Positions 7,649-14,171 of a DNA stretch of 15,682 nucleotides are shown piece after piece. A program made the translations under genes and the position numbers. The notes under the pieces are model-generated. The model was given only the letters and a program-made list of their open reading frames with translations, was not told where the DNA came from and made no database searches. The stretch comes from CAZNEZ01 sp964572475 (GTDB taxonomy: Bacteria; Bacillota; Clostridia; Lachnospirales; Lachnospiraceae), in contig CAZNEZ010000050.1 of the NCBI GenBank assembly GCA_964572475.1, positions 1 to 15,682 of the forward strand. Reading direction: 5' to 3'. The stretch's first letter is position 1. Every line of letters begins with the position of its first letter.

Positions 7649-7657
7649 ATTATACCA
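7649..7657 (-). promoter_or_regulatory. Likely extended -10 promoter of the nucleoside phosphorylase gene
   Basis: The minus strand has TGGTATAAT, an extended -10 with TG one base before a perfect TATAAT (7649-7654), about 100 bp upstream of the phosphorylase start. The -35 region is poor, as is common for extended -10 promoters. Motif-based inference. Confidence 0.45.
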
Positions 7658-7724
7658 CCAATAATCAAGCAATCATAGCCAGTTTCATAGCCCCATCTCA
7701 CTAATCTCACAAAAACTCTCTACG

Positions 7725-7768
7725 CAAAAAGTGCCCAACATCAGCTATCAAAGCTAATATCGGACACT
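7725..7768 (-). terminator. Strong rho-independent terminator of the DUF1385-prmC-prfA operon
   Basis: On the minus strand the RNA forms a 17-bp stem (7768-7752 with 7746-7730) with a 5-nt loop and no mismatches if four G-U wobbles are counted. It is followed at once by TTTTTG. The wobbles break the symmetry on the plus strand, so the hairpin is specific for leftward transcription. It lies 60 bp beyond the prfA stop. Confidence 0.85.
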
Positions 7769-7827
7769 CCGTTTTATATCTCAACTATTATATTTTACAA
7801 CTCGCATATAAACGAACCAAGTCTTCC

Positions 7828-8901
7828 CTAGTTCTCGTCCATGTTCGCCAGCTTCGCCGCCTGGTCGGCTGCTATACATCCATCAATAAGCTCGTAAATA
7901 TCACCATCTAACACAGCATCTAATCTGTGTGTTGTTAATTTTATTCTATGATCTGTTACTCTTCCCTGTGGAAAATTGTATGTTCTAATCTTTTCAGAAC
8001 GATCACCTGTACCTACTTGACTCTTTCTTGCCTCAGCTTCAGCACTGGCTTTCTTCTCGCATTCCAAGTCATATAATTTTGATCTAAGTACCTTTAACGC
8101 TTTGTCTTTGTTCTTAAGCTGTGATTTTTCATCTTGACATGAAATAACTATTCCTGTTGGCTTATGTGTAAGTCTTACAGCCGAATCCGTTGTATTTACG
8201 CACTGTCCACCATTTCCAGAAGCTCTGAAAACATCAAACTTACAGTCATTCATATCAAGTTCTACATCAACTTCTTCAGCTTCAGGCATAATAGCTACAG
8301 TTGCTGTAGATGTGTGAATTCTTCCGCCCGATTCTGTTACTGGTATACGTTGTACTCTATGCACACCACTCTCGTATTTGAGCTTAGAATACGCACCCTG
8401 TCCATTTATCATAAATACGGCTTCTTTAAATCCACCGATACCATTCTCATTCAGTGAAATCATCTCCACTTTCCAACGGTTTCTTTCTGCAAATCTTGAA
8501 TACATTCTATATAATTCGGCTGCAAAAAGAGCTGCTTCATCTCCTCCTGCTCCTCCTCTTATTTCAACGATAACATTTTTGTCATCATTTGCGTCCTTAG
8601 GAAGTAATAAGATTTTTAACTCATTTTCAAGAGTAGTTATCTTATCTTTAGCTTCATTAAGTTCCTCTTTAGCAAGTTCACGCATATCCTCATCGTTCTC
8701 TTCTTCAAGAATAGCAAGACTATCTTCTACCGCCTGTTTCGCCTGCTTATATTCTGTATATGCTGCAACAATCGGCGCTAATTCATTCTGCTCTTTCATA
8801 AGCTTCCTGAATCTATCCTGATCATTCACAACACTTGGATTGCTTAGTTCTTTTTGAATTTCTTCAAAACGGATTAATACATCCTCTAATTTGTCAAACA
8901 T
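7828..8901 (-). CDS. prfA: Peptide chain release factor 1
   Basis: 357 residues, standard for RF1, which recognises UAA and UAG in the ribosomal A site and triggers peptidyl-tRNA hydrolysis. Seen: an N-terminal coiled region (about 1-100), the codon-recognition PxT motif as PVT (187-189) in RIPVTESGGRIHTST, and the catalytic GGQ (231-233) in SGNGGQCVNTTDSAVR. Q233 is the target of the methyltransferase PrmC, encoded just upstream. PVT rather than SPF marks this as RF1 and not RF2. The residue after GGQ is Cys where E. coli RF1 has His. The ATG at 8899-8901 follows GGAGG with 7 nt spacing. It is the last gene of its operon. Confidence 0.97.
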   Translation of the reverse strand: MFDKLEDVLIRFEEIQKELSNPSVVNDQDRFRKLMKEQNELAPIVAAYTEYKQAKQAVEDSLAILEEENDEDMRELAKEELNEAKDKITTLENELKILLLPKDANDDKNVIVEIRGGAGGDEAALFAAELYRMYSRFAERNRWKVEMISLNENGIGGFKEAVFMINGQGAYSKLKYESGVHRVQRIPVTESGGRIHTSTATVAIMPEAEEVDVELDMNDCKFDVFRASGNGGQCVNTTDSAVRLTHKPTGIVISCQDEKSQLKNKDKALKVLRSKLYDLECEKKASAEAEARKSQVGTGDRSEKIRTYNFPQGRVTDHRIKLTTHRLDAVLDGDIYELIDGCIAADQAAKLANMDEN

Positions 8902-8938
8902 TGTTTTTCCTCCGAATAATAAATATCTTAAATATCAT

Positions 8939-9802
8939 CTAGTATTTTAGTCTTCCTTCAATAACTCTATCAAGTCCTGGAAGATCCTTTTTCACAATAA
9001 TATCTGTAAATCCTTCATTTTGCAATATATTTTTAACATCCATAGCCTGGTCATATCCAATTTCATATATTAGTATGCCCTTTGATTCAAGATGCATAAC
9101 GCTCTGTTTTGTTATCTCTTTATAGAATTTAAGACCATCCGCAGTTCCGTCCAATGCCATCATTGGCTCATATTCTCTTACTTCAGGCATTAATTCCCCA
9201 ATCACCTCAGTTCGTATATATGGTGGATTGGAGATTACTATATCATATTTTTCTTTAATATTTCCAAACAAATCGCTATTTACAAATCTAATGTTCGTAT
9301 CATTGATTTTGGCATTCTTCATTGCCACTTCAAGTGCTTTTTCTGACAAATCTACTGCCGCACAGTTATTTAATCCTAGTATTTTAGCAACCGATATAGC
9401 AATGCAGCCTGAACCCGTACACATATCTAATACTTTAATATCAGAAACATCTCTGCGTTCTGTATACGCTTTTTCTTTAATAAGTTCTATAGCTCTCTGC
9501 ACCAGAACTTCTGTATCTTGTCTTGGTATAAGTACATGTTCATTTACCAAAAATGTAAATCCCATGAATTCTTGTTTTCCAGTAATATGCTGAAGAGGAA
9601 TTCTTTTACATCTCTTTGAAATATTATCAAAATAGTCGTTAATCAAGTCGCCATCAGCTTCTTCGTTCATTTTCATATAATATTCCGCTCTAGACATTGA
9701 AAATGCATCTTCCATTAGTAGCCATGCATCATTAGAATACTCTTCGATTCCGTTATCCTCAAGCTTCTGTGATGCAATTTTAAGTAACTCGCAAAATTTC
9801 AT
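8939..9802 (-). CDS. prmC: Release factor glutamine methyltransferase
   Basis: 287 residues, the usual length. It methylates the GGQ glutamine of release factors with S-adenosylmethionine and so raises termination efficiency. Seen: an N-terminal helical substrate-binding domain (about 1-75), the family signature RIPLQHITGKQEFMG (67-81), the SAM-binding loop VLDMCTGSGC (124-133) in a Rossmann-like domain, and the catalytic SNPPYI (191-196), which holds the glutamine side chain. Its ATG overlaps the stop of the DUF1385 gene as ATGA, so translation is probably coupled. prfA, encoding its substrate, follows after 37 bp. Confidence 0.96.
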   Translation of the reverse strand: MKFCELLKIASQKLEDNGIEEYSNDAWLLMEDAFSMSRAEYYMKMNEEADGDLINDYFDNISKRCKRIPLQHITGKQEFMGFTFLVNEHVLIPRQDTEVLVQRAIELIKEKAYTERRDVSDIKVLDMCTGSGCIAISVAKILGLNNCAAVDLSEKALEVAMKNAKINDTNIRFVNSDLFGNIKEKYDIVISNPPYIRTEVIGELMPEVREYEPMMALDGTADGLKFYKEITKQSVMHLESKGILIYEIGYDQAMDVKNILQNEGFTDIIVKKDLPGLDRVIEGRLKY

Positions 9803-10866
9803 TCTTCAGCTATTCCTTTTTCACACTCTTCTGACTCAGTTGTCTCATCTGACTCTAATATCTCTAATTGTTCTGAATTATCAACATCAATTGGCATATA
9901 CTCTTTTGATTTGGTATCATATATAGGCTTATCATAATCATTTAAAAAATCTTTCCAGTCAAATACTGCTGAAACTGCTTCAATAGCAACTTCTATCATT
10001 TCATCATCTGGTTCTTTAGTAGTCATCTTCTGCATAAGCATACCAGGCGCACTAATCATCCTAACTATTCTGCTTTCGCTCTTACCTGCAAGCCTAATCA
10101 TTTCATATGAAACACCCGCAATAACTGGTACTAATAATAATCTTATAACAACTTTAAGCCATCTTTCTTCTATAGGAAATATTACTGATACGAATATAAA
10201 AAATACTATACTGATAAACATAACTAAGAATAGAAAACTAGTTCCACATCTTTTATGCTGTCTTGAACTCATTCTAACATTTTCTACATTTAATTCAAGG
10301 CCATGTTCAACACAATTAATACATTTGTGCTCAGCACCATGATACATAAATGTTCTCTTAATATCACTCATTCTTGAAATCAGGAATATGTATAAAACAA
10401 ATATACCAATCCTTATAAATCCCTCTATTATTGAGAGCAACGTATCAGATGTAACATTCGTAACCCTACATATAAAACTAGCCATATAGAATGGCAGTAT
10501 CATAAAAAGTGCAACTGAAACTACAACTGAGAATATAACTGTAAGTCCCATTATGACACTTTCAGCTTTTTCCCTAAACATCTTATTAACTACCTTATCT
10601 CCAACTTTTTCCTTAGGTGTTTCCTCTTCCTCAAAAAAGCTTGCTGAATAAGTCAATGTTTTTATTCCCAATACCATAGAGTCAATAAAATTAAAAACTC
10701 CTCTTACAAATGGTATTCTTTGTATCTTCTTACCTTTGCTCTTATAATTTTCAACTTTAACTTCAATCTCATTATCTGGCTTTCTAACAGCCACTGCATA
10801 TTTATCTCTGTTCTTCATCATTATACCTTCAAGAACAGCTTGTCCTCCAATACCTGATGGTCTCAT
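9799..10866 (-). CDS. DUF1385 integral membrane protein (YqhQ-like)
   Basis: 355 residues from MRPSGIGGQAVLEGIMMK. The ATG at 10864-10866 has GGAGG 6 nt upstream and opens straight into the conserved family start; an ATG 33 bp further upstream is in frame but lacks both features. Membrane segments lie at about 104-133, 145-164, 210-231 and 238-260. The conserved cytosolic or loop motifs YHGAEHKC (175-182, with C182 and C185) and RQHKRCGTSF (202-211) contain His, Glu and Cys residues that look like a metal site. The C-terminal tail is acidic. The family is named DUF1385 and its function is not established. Linkage to prmC and prfA is common in Firmicutes and is seen here as a 4-nt overlap. Confidence 0.93.
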   Translation of the reverse strand: MRPSGIGGQAVLEGIMMKNRDKYAVAVRKPDNEIEVKVENYKSKGKKIQRIPFVRGVFNFIDSMVLGIKTLTYSASFFEEEETPKEKVGDKVVNKMFREKAESVIMGLTVIFSVVVSVALFMILPFYMASFICRVTNVTSDTLLSIIEGFIRIGIFVLYIFLISRMSDIKRTFMYHGAEHKCINCVEHGLELNVENVRMSSRQHKRCGTSFLFLVMFISIVFFIFVSVIFPIEERWLKVVIRLLLVPVIAGVSYEMIRLAGKSESRIVRMISAPGMLMQKMTTKEPDDEMIEVAIEAVSAVFDWKDFLNDYDKPIYDTKSKEYMPIDVDNSEQLEILESDETTESEECEKGIAEE

Positions 10867-10888
10867 ATTGCACCTCCAAAGACACTCC

Positions 10889-10922
10889 AAATGTTTCACG
10901 CTTCTGCGTACTTTCCTATAAA
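10889..10922. repeat. 34-bp direct repeat, copy 1
   Basis: A 34-bp sequence beginning AAATGTTTCACGC and ending TTCCTATAAA on the plus strand, identical to 10972-11005, with a period of 83 bp. On the minus strand it directly follows the T-tract of the 10924-10947 hairpin and ends 22 bp before the DUF1385 start codon. It contains a small inverted repeat, ACGC-AGAA-GCGT on the minus strand. Confidence 0.9.
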
Positions 10923-10947
10923 AAAGCGTTCACCGGCGTAAACGCTT
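10920..10947 (-). terminator. Second terminator between rpmE and DUF1385
   Basis: AAGCGTT/AACGCTT stem (10924-10930 with 10941-10947) with a 10-nt loop. On the minus strand six T residues follow at once (10925-10920), the classical intrinsic terminator form. It sits only 53 bp upstream of the DUF1385 start, so read-through or a promoter inside this gap is needed to express that operon. Confidence 0.7.
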
Positions 10948-10948
10948 G

Positions 10949-10969
10949 GAAGAATGCTTCGCATTCTTC
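10949..10969. repeat. Perfect 9-bp hairpin between the two 34-bp repeats
   Basis: GAAGAATGC (10949-10957) and GCATTCTTC (10961-10969) pair perfectly around a 3-nt loop. It has no T-tract on either strand, so it is not a terminator by itself. It forms part of the repeated block and may be a REP-like palindrome. Confidence 0.65.
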
Positions 10970-10971
10970 TT

Positions 10972-11005
10972 AAATGTTTCACGCTTCTGCGTACTTTCCT
11001 ATAAA
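10972..11005. repeat. 34-bp direct repeat, copy 2
   Basis: Identical to copy 1. On the minus strand it directly follows the T-rich tail of the rpmE terminator, just as copy 1 follows the T-tract of the next hairpin. The unit hairpin + T-tract + 34-bp sequence therefore occurs twice in tandem. Confidence 0.9.
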
Positions 11006-11036
11006 GTAAAAATAGGTTGAGATTTAATCTCAACCT
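11005..11036 (-). terminator. rho-independent terminator of rpmE
   Basis: A perfect palindrome AGGTTGAGATT/AATCTCAACCT (11014-11036) lies 15 bp beyond the rpmE stop. On the minus strand it is followed by ATTTTTACTTT. Confidence 0.85.
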
Positions 11037-11050
11037 TATCTTTAATCCTA

Positions 11051-11263
11051 TTATTTGCTTTCTGTATTAACGCCATATTTACGATTGAATTTATCAATAC
11101 GTCCACGAGCTGCAGCAGCTTTCTGCTGACCTGTGTAGAATGAATGGCACTTTGAACAAATTTCAACGTGGATATCTTTTTTTGTTGATCCTGTTACGAA
11201 TTCATTACCGCAGTTACAAACAACCTTTGCCTGGTAATATTCTGGATGTATTCCTTCTTTCAT
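11051..11263 (-). CDS. rpmE: 50S ribosomal protein L31, zinc-binding (C+) type
   Basis: 70 residues from MKEGIHPEYY, the standard length for L31. The start at 11261-11263 is preceded by AGAGGTG with suitable spacing; an upstream in-frame ATG would add 13 residues not typical of the family. C16, C18 (VVCNCGN), C36 and C39 (ICSKCH) are the four zinc ligands that define the C+ paralogue. The YTGQQK segment and the basic C-terminus match the family. L31 bridges the large and small subunit heads. The gene has its own promoter and terminator, so it is a single-gene transcript between rho and the DUF1385 operon. In other bacteria C+ L31 can be swapped for a zinc-free copy under zinc starvation; no such copy is in this window. 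Confidence 0.96.
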   Translation of the reverse strand: MKEGIHPEYYQAKVVCNCGNEFVTGSTKKDIHVEICSKCHSFYTGQQKAAAARGRIDKFNRKYGVNTESK

Positions 11264-11311
11264 CTGTTTCACCTCTTTACAACTTAGTCTAATCATATGC
11301 AAACTAGTTTA

Positions 11312-11326
11312 ACTAGTTTCTCTCTA
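11312..11326. promoter_or_regulatory. Inverted repeat in the rpmE leader
   Basis: On the minus strand ACTAGTTAAACTAGT has two perfect 7-bp arms around one central base. It sits between the predicted transcription start (about 11335) and the ribosome binding site of rpmE. It could be a repressor site or part of a leader RNA fold. It does not resemble the Bacillus Zur box. Confidence 0.4.
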
Positions 11327-11341
11327 ATAAACAGCTTTGTT

Positions 11342-11370
11342 ATTATAGCATAGCCTTTTTTATAATGCAA
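11342..11370 (-). promoter_or_regulatory. Promoter of rpmE
   Basis: Minus strand: TTGCAT (11365-11370), exactly 17 bp, then perfect TATAAT (11342-11347). It starts 10 bp beyond the rho stop codon and gives a leader of about 70 nt. This is the clearest housekeeping promoter in the window. Confidence 0.8.
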
Positions 11371-11379
11371 GCCTTTTTT

Positions 11380-12783
11380 CTAGATTCGCATCTTCTTGAT
11401 TGACTCAACAAATTCGTTGTTATTTTTAGTTTTTGCAAACAAGTCCATAATCTTTTCAACAGAATCTTCTGTCCTCATTCCACTTGTAGCTTTTCTAATT
11501 ACTTCTACTGCTTCTTTCTCTTGAATATTTAACAGTAAATCTTCTCTTCTTGTTCCCGACTTTAGAATATCAATCGCTGGAAATACTCTCTTTTCCTGAA
11601 GTTTCCTATCTAATACAAGTTCCATATTGCCGGTTCCCTTAAACTCTTCATATACAACATCATCCATTCTGCTTCCTGTATCAACGAGAGCTGTTGCAAG
11701 TATTGTAAGGCTCCCTCCTTCACGCATATTTCTGGCTGCACCAAAGAATCTTTTAGGCATATGTAATGCCGCTGGGTCAAGACCTCCCGATAAAGTCCTT
11801 CCGCTAGGTGGGACTGTCATGTTATATGCCCTTGCCAGTCTTGTAATGCTGTCGAGCAAAATAATAACATCTTCTCCATGTTCTACCAGTCTCTTAGCTC
11901 TTTCAATTACCATCTCTGAAACCCTTTTATGATGCTCTGGGAGTTCATCAAATGTTGAATATATAACCTCAACTTTAGCACCCTCTATAGCCTCTTTTAT
12001 ATCCGTTACTTCTTCCGGTCTCTCATCTATCAAAAGTATTACCATATGCATATCTGGGTTACTTTTACTTATTGACTTAGCTACCTCTTTAAGTAGTGTT
12101 GTCTTTCCTGCTTTTGGAGGTGAAACAATCATCCCTCTTTGTCCTTTTCCAATAGGTGCAATAAGATCTACTATTCTCATAGCCATATTATGTCTATCAT
12201 TCTCTAGACGTATTCTTTCATTAGGAAATATAGGCGTCAATTCTTCAAAATTCTTTCTCTTCATAGCTTCATTTATATTGAAATTATTTATTGAATTTAC
12301 ATATACTAATGCGCCAAATTTTTCATTCTGATTCTTGATTTTCGTTCTTCCGTCTATAATATCACCCGTTTTAAGATTAAATCTTCTTATCTGTGAAGGT
12401 GATACATATACATCATTTTCACCTGGCATATAATTTTCACATCTTATGAATCCAAATCCGTCTTGCATTACCTCCAGTATTCCATGCGCTGGCTCCTCTG
12501 CTGCTGCCTGATTTGGATTTTCTGGCTTAGTATTCGTTGATTTATGACTCTCAACCTTTATATTCTCTGGTCTAGGACTTTCCACCTTAACGGTAGACGA
12601 ACTGAAATTATTTACCTTGCCCTCTTTTTCTTTGCTGTTCTCTATTTTTGACTTTTCATCATCAATCATAAGTAACTTCTCAATTAACGTAGACTTTCTC
12701 ATAGCAGAAAGATTTTTTATACCTTTTTCTTTAGCTATCTCTCTTAACTCATTAACAGGAAGTGATTCTAATTTTTCTCTCAT
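11380..12783 (-). CDS. rho: Transcription termination factor Rho
   Basis: 467 residues. Rho is a hexameric RNA-dependent ATPase that releases nascent RNA from polymerase. Domains in order: SAP-like Rho N-domain (about 4-40); a charged low-complexity linker (about 41-98, rich in K, E, N, S and P with KVES twice); the RNA-binding cold-shock-like domain (about 99-165, GILEVMQDGFGFIR); and the ATPase core with KGQRG (213-217), Walker A PPKAGKTTLL (222-231), Walker B VIILLDSITRLAR (306-318) and the Q-loop LSGGLDP. All key motifs look intact. An in-frame TAA precedes the ATG at once, so no longer start is possible. The AAAGG upstream is about 13 nt away, a wide spacing, so translation initiation may be weak or regulated. 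Confidence 0.96.
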   Translation of the reverse strand: MREKLESLPVNELREIAKEKGIKNLSAMRKSTLIEKLLMIDDEKSKIENSKEKEGKVNNFSSSTVKVESPRPENIKVESHKSTNTKPENPNQAAAEEPAHGILEVMQDGFGFIRCENYMPGENDVYVSPSQIRRFNLKTGDIIDGRTKIKNQNEKFGALVYVNSINNFNINEAMKRKNFEELTPIFPNERIRLENDRHNMAMRIVDLIAPIGKGQRGMIVSPPKAGKTTLLKEVAKSISKSNPDMHMVILLIDERPEEVTDIKEAIEGAKVEVIYSTFDELPEHHKRVSEMVIERAKRLVEHGEDVIILLDSITRLARAYNMTVPPSGRTLSGGLDPAALHMPKRFFGAARNMREGGSLTILATALVDTGSRMDDVVYEEFKGTGNMELVLDRKLQEKRVFPAIDILKSGTRREDLLLNIQEKEAVEVIRKATSGMRTEDSVEKIMDLFAKTKNNNEFVESIKKMRI

Positions 12784-12811
12784 TTATGCAATCACGCCTT
12801 TCGATATATTT

Positions 12812-12850
12812 AATTTTATTGGTTTTATTGAATAGTAGGGTATTTTATTG
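12812..12850. repeat. Three TTTTATTG copies in the rho leader
   Basis: TTTTATTG on the plus strand occurs at 12814-12821, 12823-12830 and 12843-12850, that is CAATAAAA three times in the rho leader RNA, two of them within ATTCAATAAAA. They lie 31-67 bp upstream of the rho start codon. This may be simple AT-rich sequence. Confidence 0.4.
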
Positions 12851-12902
12851 AATTGATTGTTCTGAAATGTAATATGATTTATAGATTTTGTAACGTTTCT
12901 TC

Positions 12903-12908
12903 ATTATA
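12903..12908 (-). promoter_or_regulatory. Likely -10 element of rho
   Basis: A perfect TATAAT on the minus strand, 120 bp upstream of the rho start. No good -35 lies at 16-18 bp. It would give a leader of about 110 nt. Rho genes in other bacteria are autoregulated through their leaders, and a leader of this size allows that here. Confidence 0.4.
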
Positions 12909-12932
12909 CAATAAATTTATTTAAAATGATAG

Positions 12933-12950
12933 TACAAATTTTAATTTGTA
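12933..12950. promoter_or_regulatory. Palindromic operator candidate at the malic enzyme promoter
   Basis: TACAAATT-TT-AATTTGTA is a perfect inverted repeat with 8-bp arms and a 2-bp centre. It covers the -35 to spacer region of the predicted malic enzyme promoter and lies upstream of the divergent rho -10. A dimeric transcription factor could bind here. It does not fit the Rex or CcpA consensus that I know. Confidence 0.5.
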
Positions 12951-12952
12951 TA

Positions 12953-12961
12953 TGCTACAAT
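12953..12961 (+). promoter_or_regulatory. Extended -10 promoter of the malic enzyme operon
   Basis: TGCTACAAT: TG one base before a TACAAT hexamer (12956-12961), 38 bp upstream of the start codon. The -35 is weak (TACAAA at 17 bp, inside the palindrome), consistent with an extended -10 or regulated promoter. The predicted leader is about 30 nt. Confidence 0.5.
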
Positions 12962-12998
12962 AGATTCGATTATTAAAAAAATTTATGGAGGCGTTGTC

Positions 12999-14171
12999 AT
13001 GACAACAAACGAAAAAGCCTTAGTTCTTCACGAAGAATGGAACGGCAAAATCAATACTGAAGCTAAATGCAAGATTAATTCTAGAGAAGATTTAGCTCTT
13101 GCATACACACCAGGAGTTGCAGAACCTTGTAAGGTTATTGCCAAAGAGCCTGAAGCCGCTTACAAATATACTATCAAATCTAATACTGTAGCTGTTGTTT
13201 CAGATGGTTCAGCCGTATTAGGTCTTGGTAACATTGGTCCACTTGCTGCTATGCCTGTTATGGAGGGTAAAGCTGTTCTTTTCAAAGAATTCGGAGGAGT
13301 TAATGCATTTCCTATCTGCCTTGACACACAGGATACCGAAGAGATTATTAAAACCGTAGTTAATATTGCTCCTGCATTTGGTGGAATTAATCTTGAAGAC
13401 ATTTCAGCGCCACGTTGTTTTGAAATAGAAGAAAGACTTAAGAAGCTTCTTAACATTCCTGTATTCCACGATGATCAACATGGAACTGCTATCGTTGTTC
13501 TTGCAGGTATTATTAATGCTCTTAAGGTCACTGGTAAAGTCAAAGAAGAATGTAAGATTGTAGTAAATGGTGCAGGTTCTGCTGGAATTGCCATTTCTAA
13601 ACTTCTTCTTACCTATGGTTTTAAATCACTTATTCTTTGTGATAAAACTGGAATACTATCTAAAAAGTCTACAGGACTTAACTGGATGCAGGAAAATATG
13701 ATGGAGATTACTAACCTTGAAAGTAAAGAAGGAACTCTAGCTGATGCTCTAGTAGGTGCTGATATATTTGTAGGTGTTTCTGCCCCTAATATAGTAACTC
13801 CTGATATGGTTTCATCAATGAATAAGGATTCTATACTTTTCGCTATGGCTAATCCTGTTCCTGAGATTATGCCCGATGTCGCAAGAGCTGCAGGTGCTCG
13901 TGTTGTTGGCACTGGTCGTTCAGATTTTCCTAACCAGGTTAATAATGTTGTTGCATTTCCTGGTATATTTAAAGGTGCTTTAGAGGGACGTGCTGCTCAG
14001 ATAACTGAGAAGATGAAACTTGCTGCTGCCCTTGCTATTGCTGGTCTTGTTGAAGATAAGGATTTGAATGATGAAAACATTATGCCTGAAGCATTTGACC
14101 CACGTGTAGCTGATGTTGTTAGTCGCGCAGTAATGGATAATATTGATGCTGATGGAACAAACATACAATAA
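12999..14171 (+). CDS. Malic enzyme, probably NAD-linked
   Basis: 390 residues, matching the short bacterial malic enzymes that lack the C-terminal phosphotransacetylase domain. It catalyses oxidative decarboxylation of malate to pyruvate in the cytoplasm, linking C4 acids to pyruvate and reducing power. Seen: the catalytic Tyr in YTPGVAEP (Y36), Lys in MEGKAVLFKEFGG (K91), metal ligands E133 and D134 in NLEDI and D158/D159 in FHDDQHGTA, and the Rossmann loop GAGSAG (191-196). D215 at the end of the second strand of that fold suggests NAD rather than NADP; this is inference. GGAGGC lies 8 nt before the ATG. It is the first gene of a three-gene operon, and its 3' end overlaps the next start. 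Confidence 0.93.
   Translation: MTTNEKALVLHEEWNGKINTEAKCKINSREDLALAYTPGVAEPCKVIAKEPEAAYKYTIKSNTVAVVSDGSAVLGLGNIGPLAAMPVMEGKAVLFKEFGGVNAFPICLDTQDTEEIIKTVVNIAPAFGGINLEDISAPRCFEIEERLKKLLNIPVFHDDQHGTAIVVLAGIINALKVTGKVKEECKIVVNGAGSAGIAISKLLLTYGFKSLILCDKTGILSKKSTGLNWMQENMMEITNLESKEGTLADALVGADIFVGVSAPNIVTPDMVSSMNKDSILFAMANPVPEIMPDVARAAGARVVGTGRSDFPNQVNNVVAFPGIFKGALEGRAAQITEKMKLAAALAIAGLVEDKDLNDENIMPEAFDPRVADVVSRAVMDNIDADGTNIQ

Noticed and set aside
8378..8821. Plus-strand open frame of 147 codons inside prfA
   Set aside because: Antisense shadow: a Ser/Ala-rich product mirrors the Glu/Lys-rich coiled region of RF1.
10889..11005. CRISPR array
   Set aside because: Only two repeat copies, a spacer region of about 49 bp that itself folds into two hairpins, and no cas genes nearby.
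11051..11302. Longer rpmE start at 11302
   Set aside because: It would add 13 residues atypical of L31 and overrun the ribosome binding site that serves the ATG at 11261-11263.
13613..13912. Minus-strand open frame inside the malic enzyme gene
   Set aside because: Antisense shadow with no ribosome binding site; the plus-strand enzyme has all its catalytic motifs.
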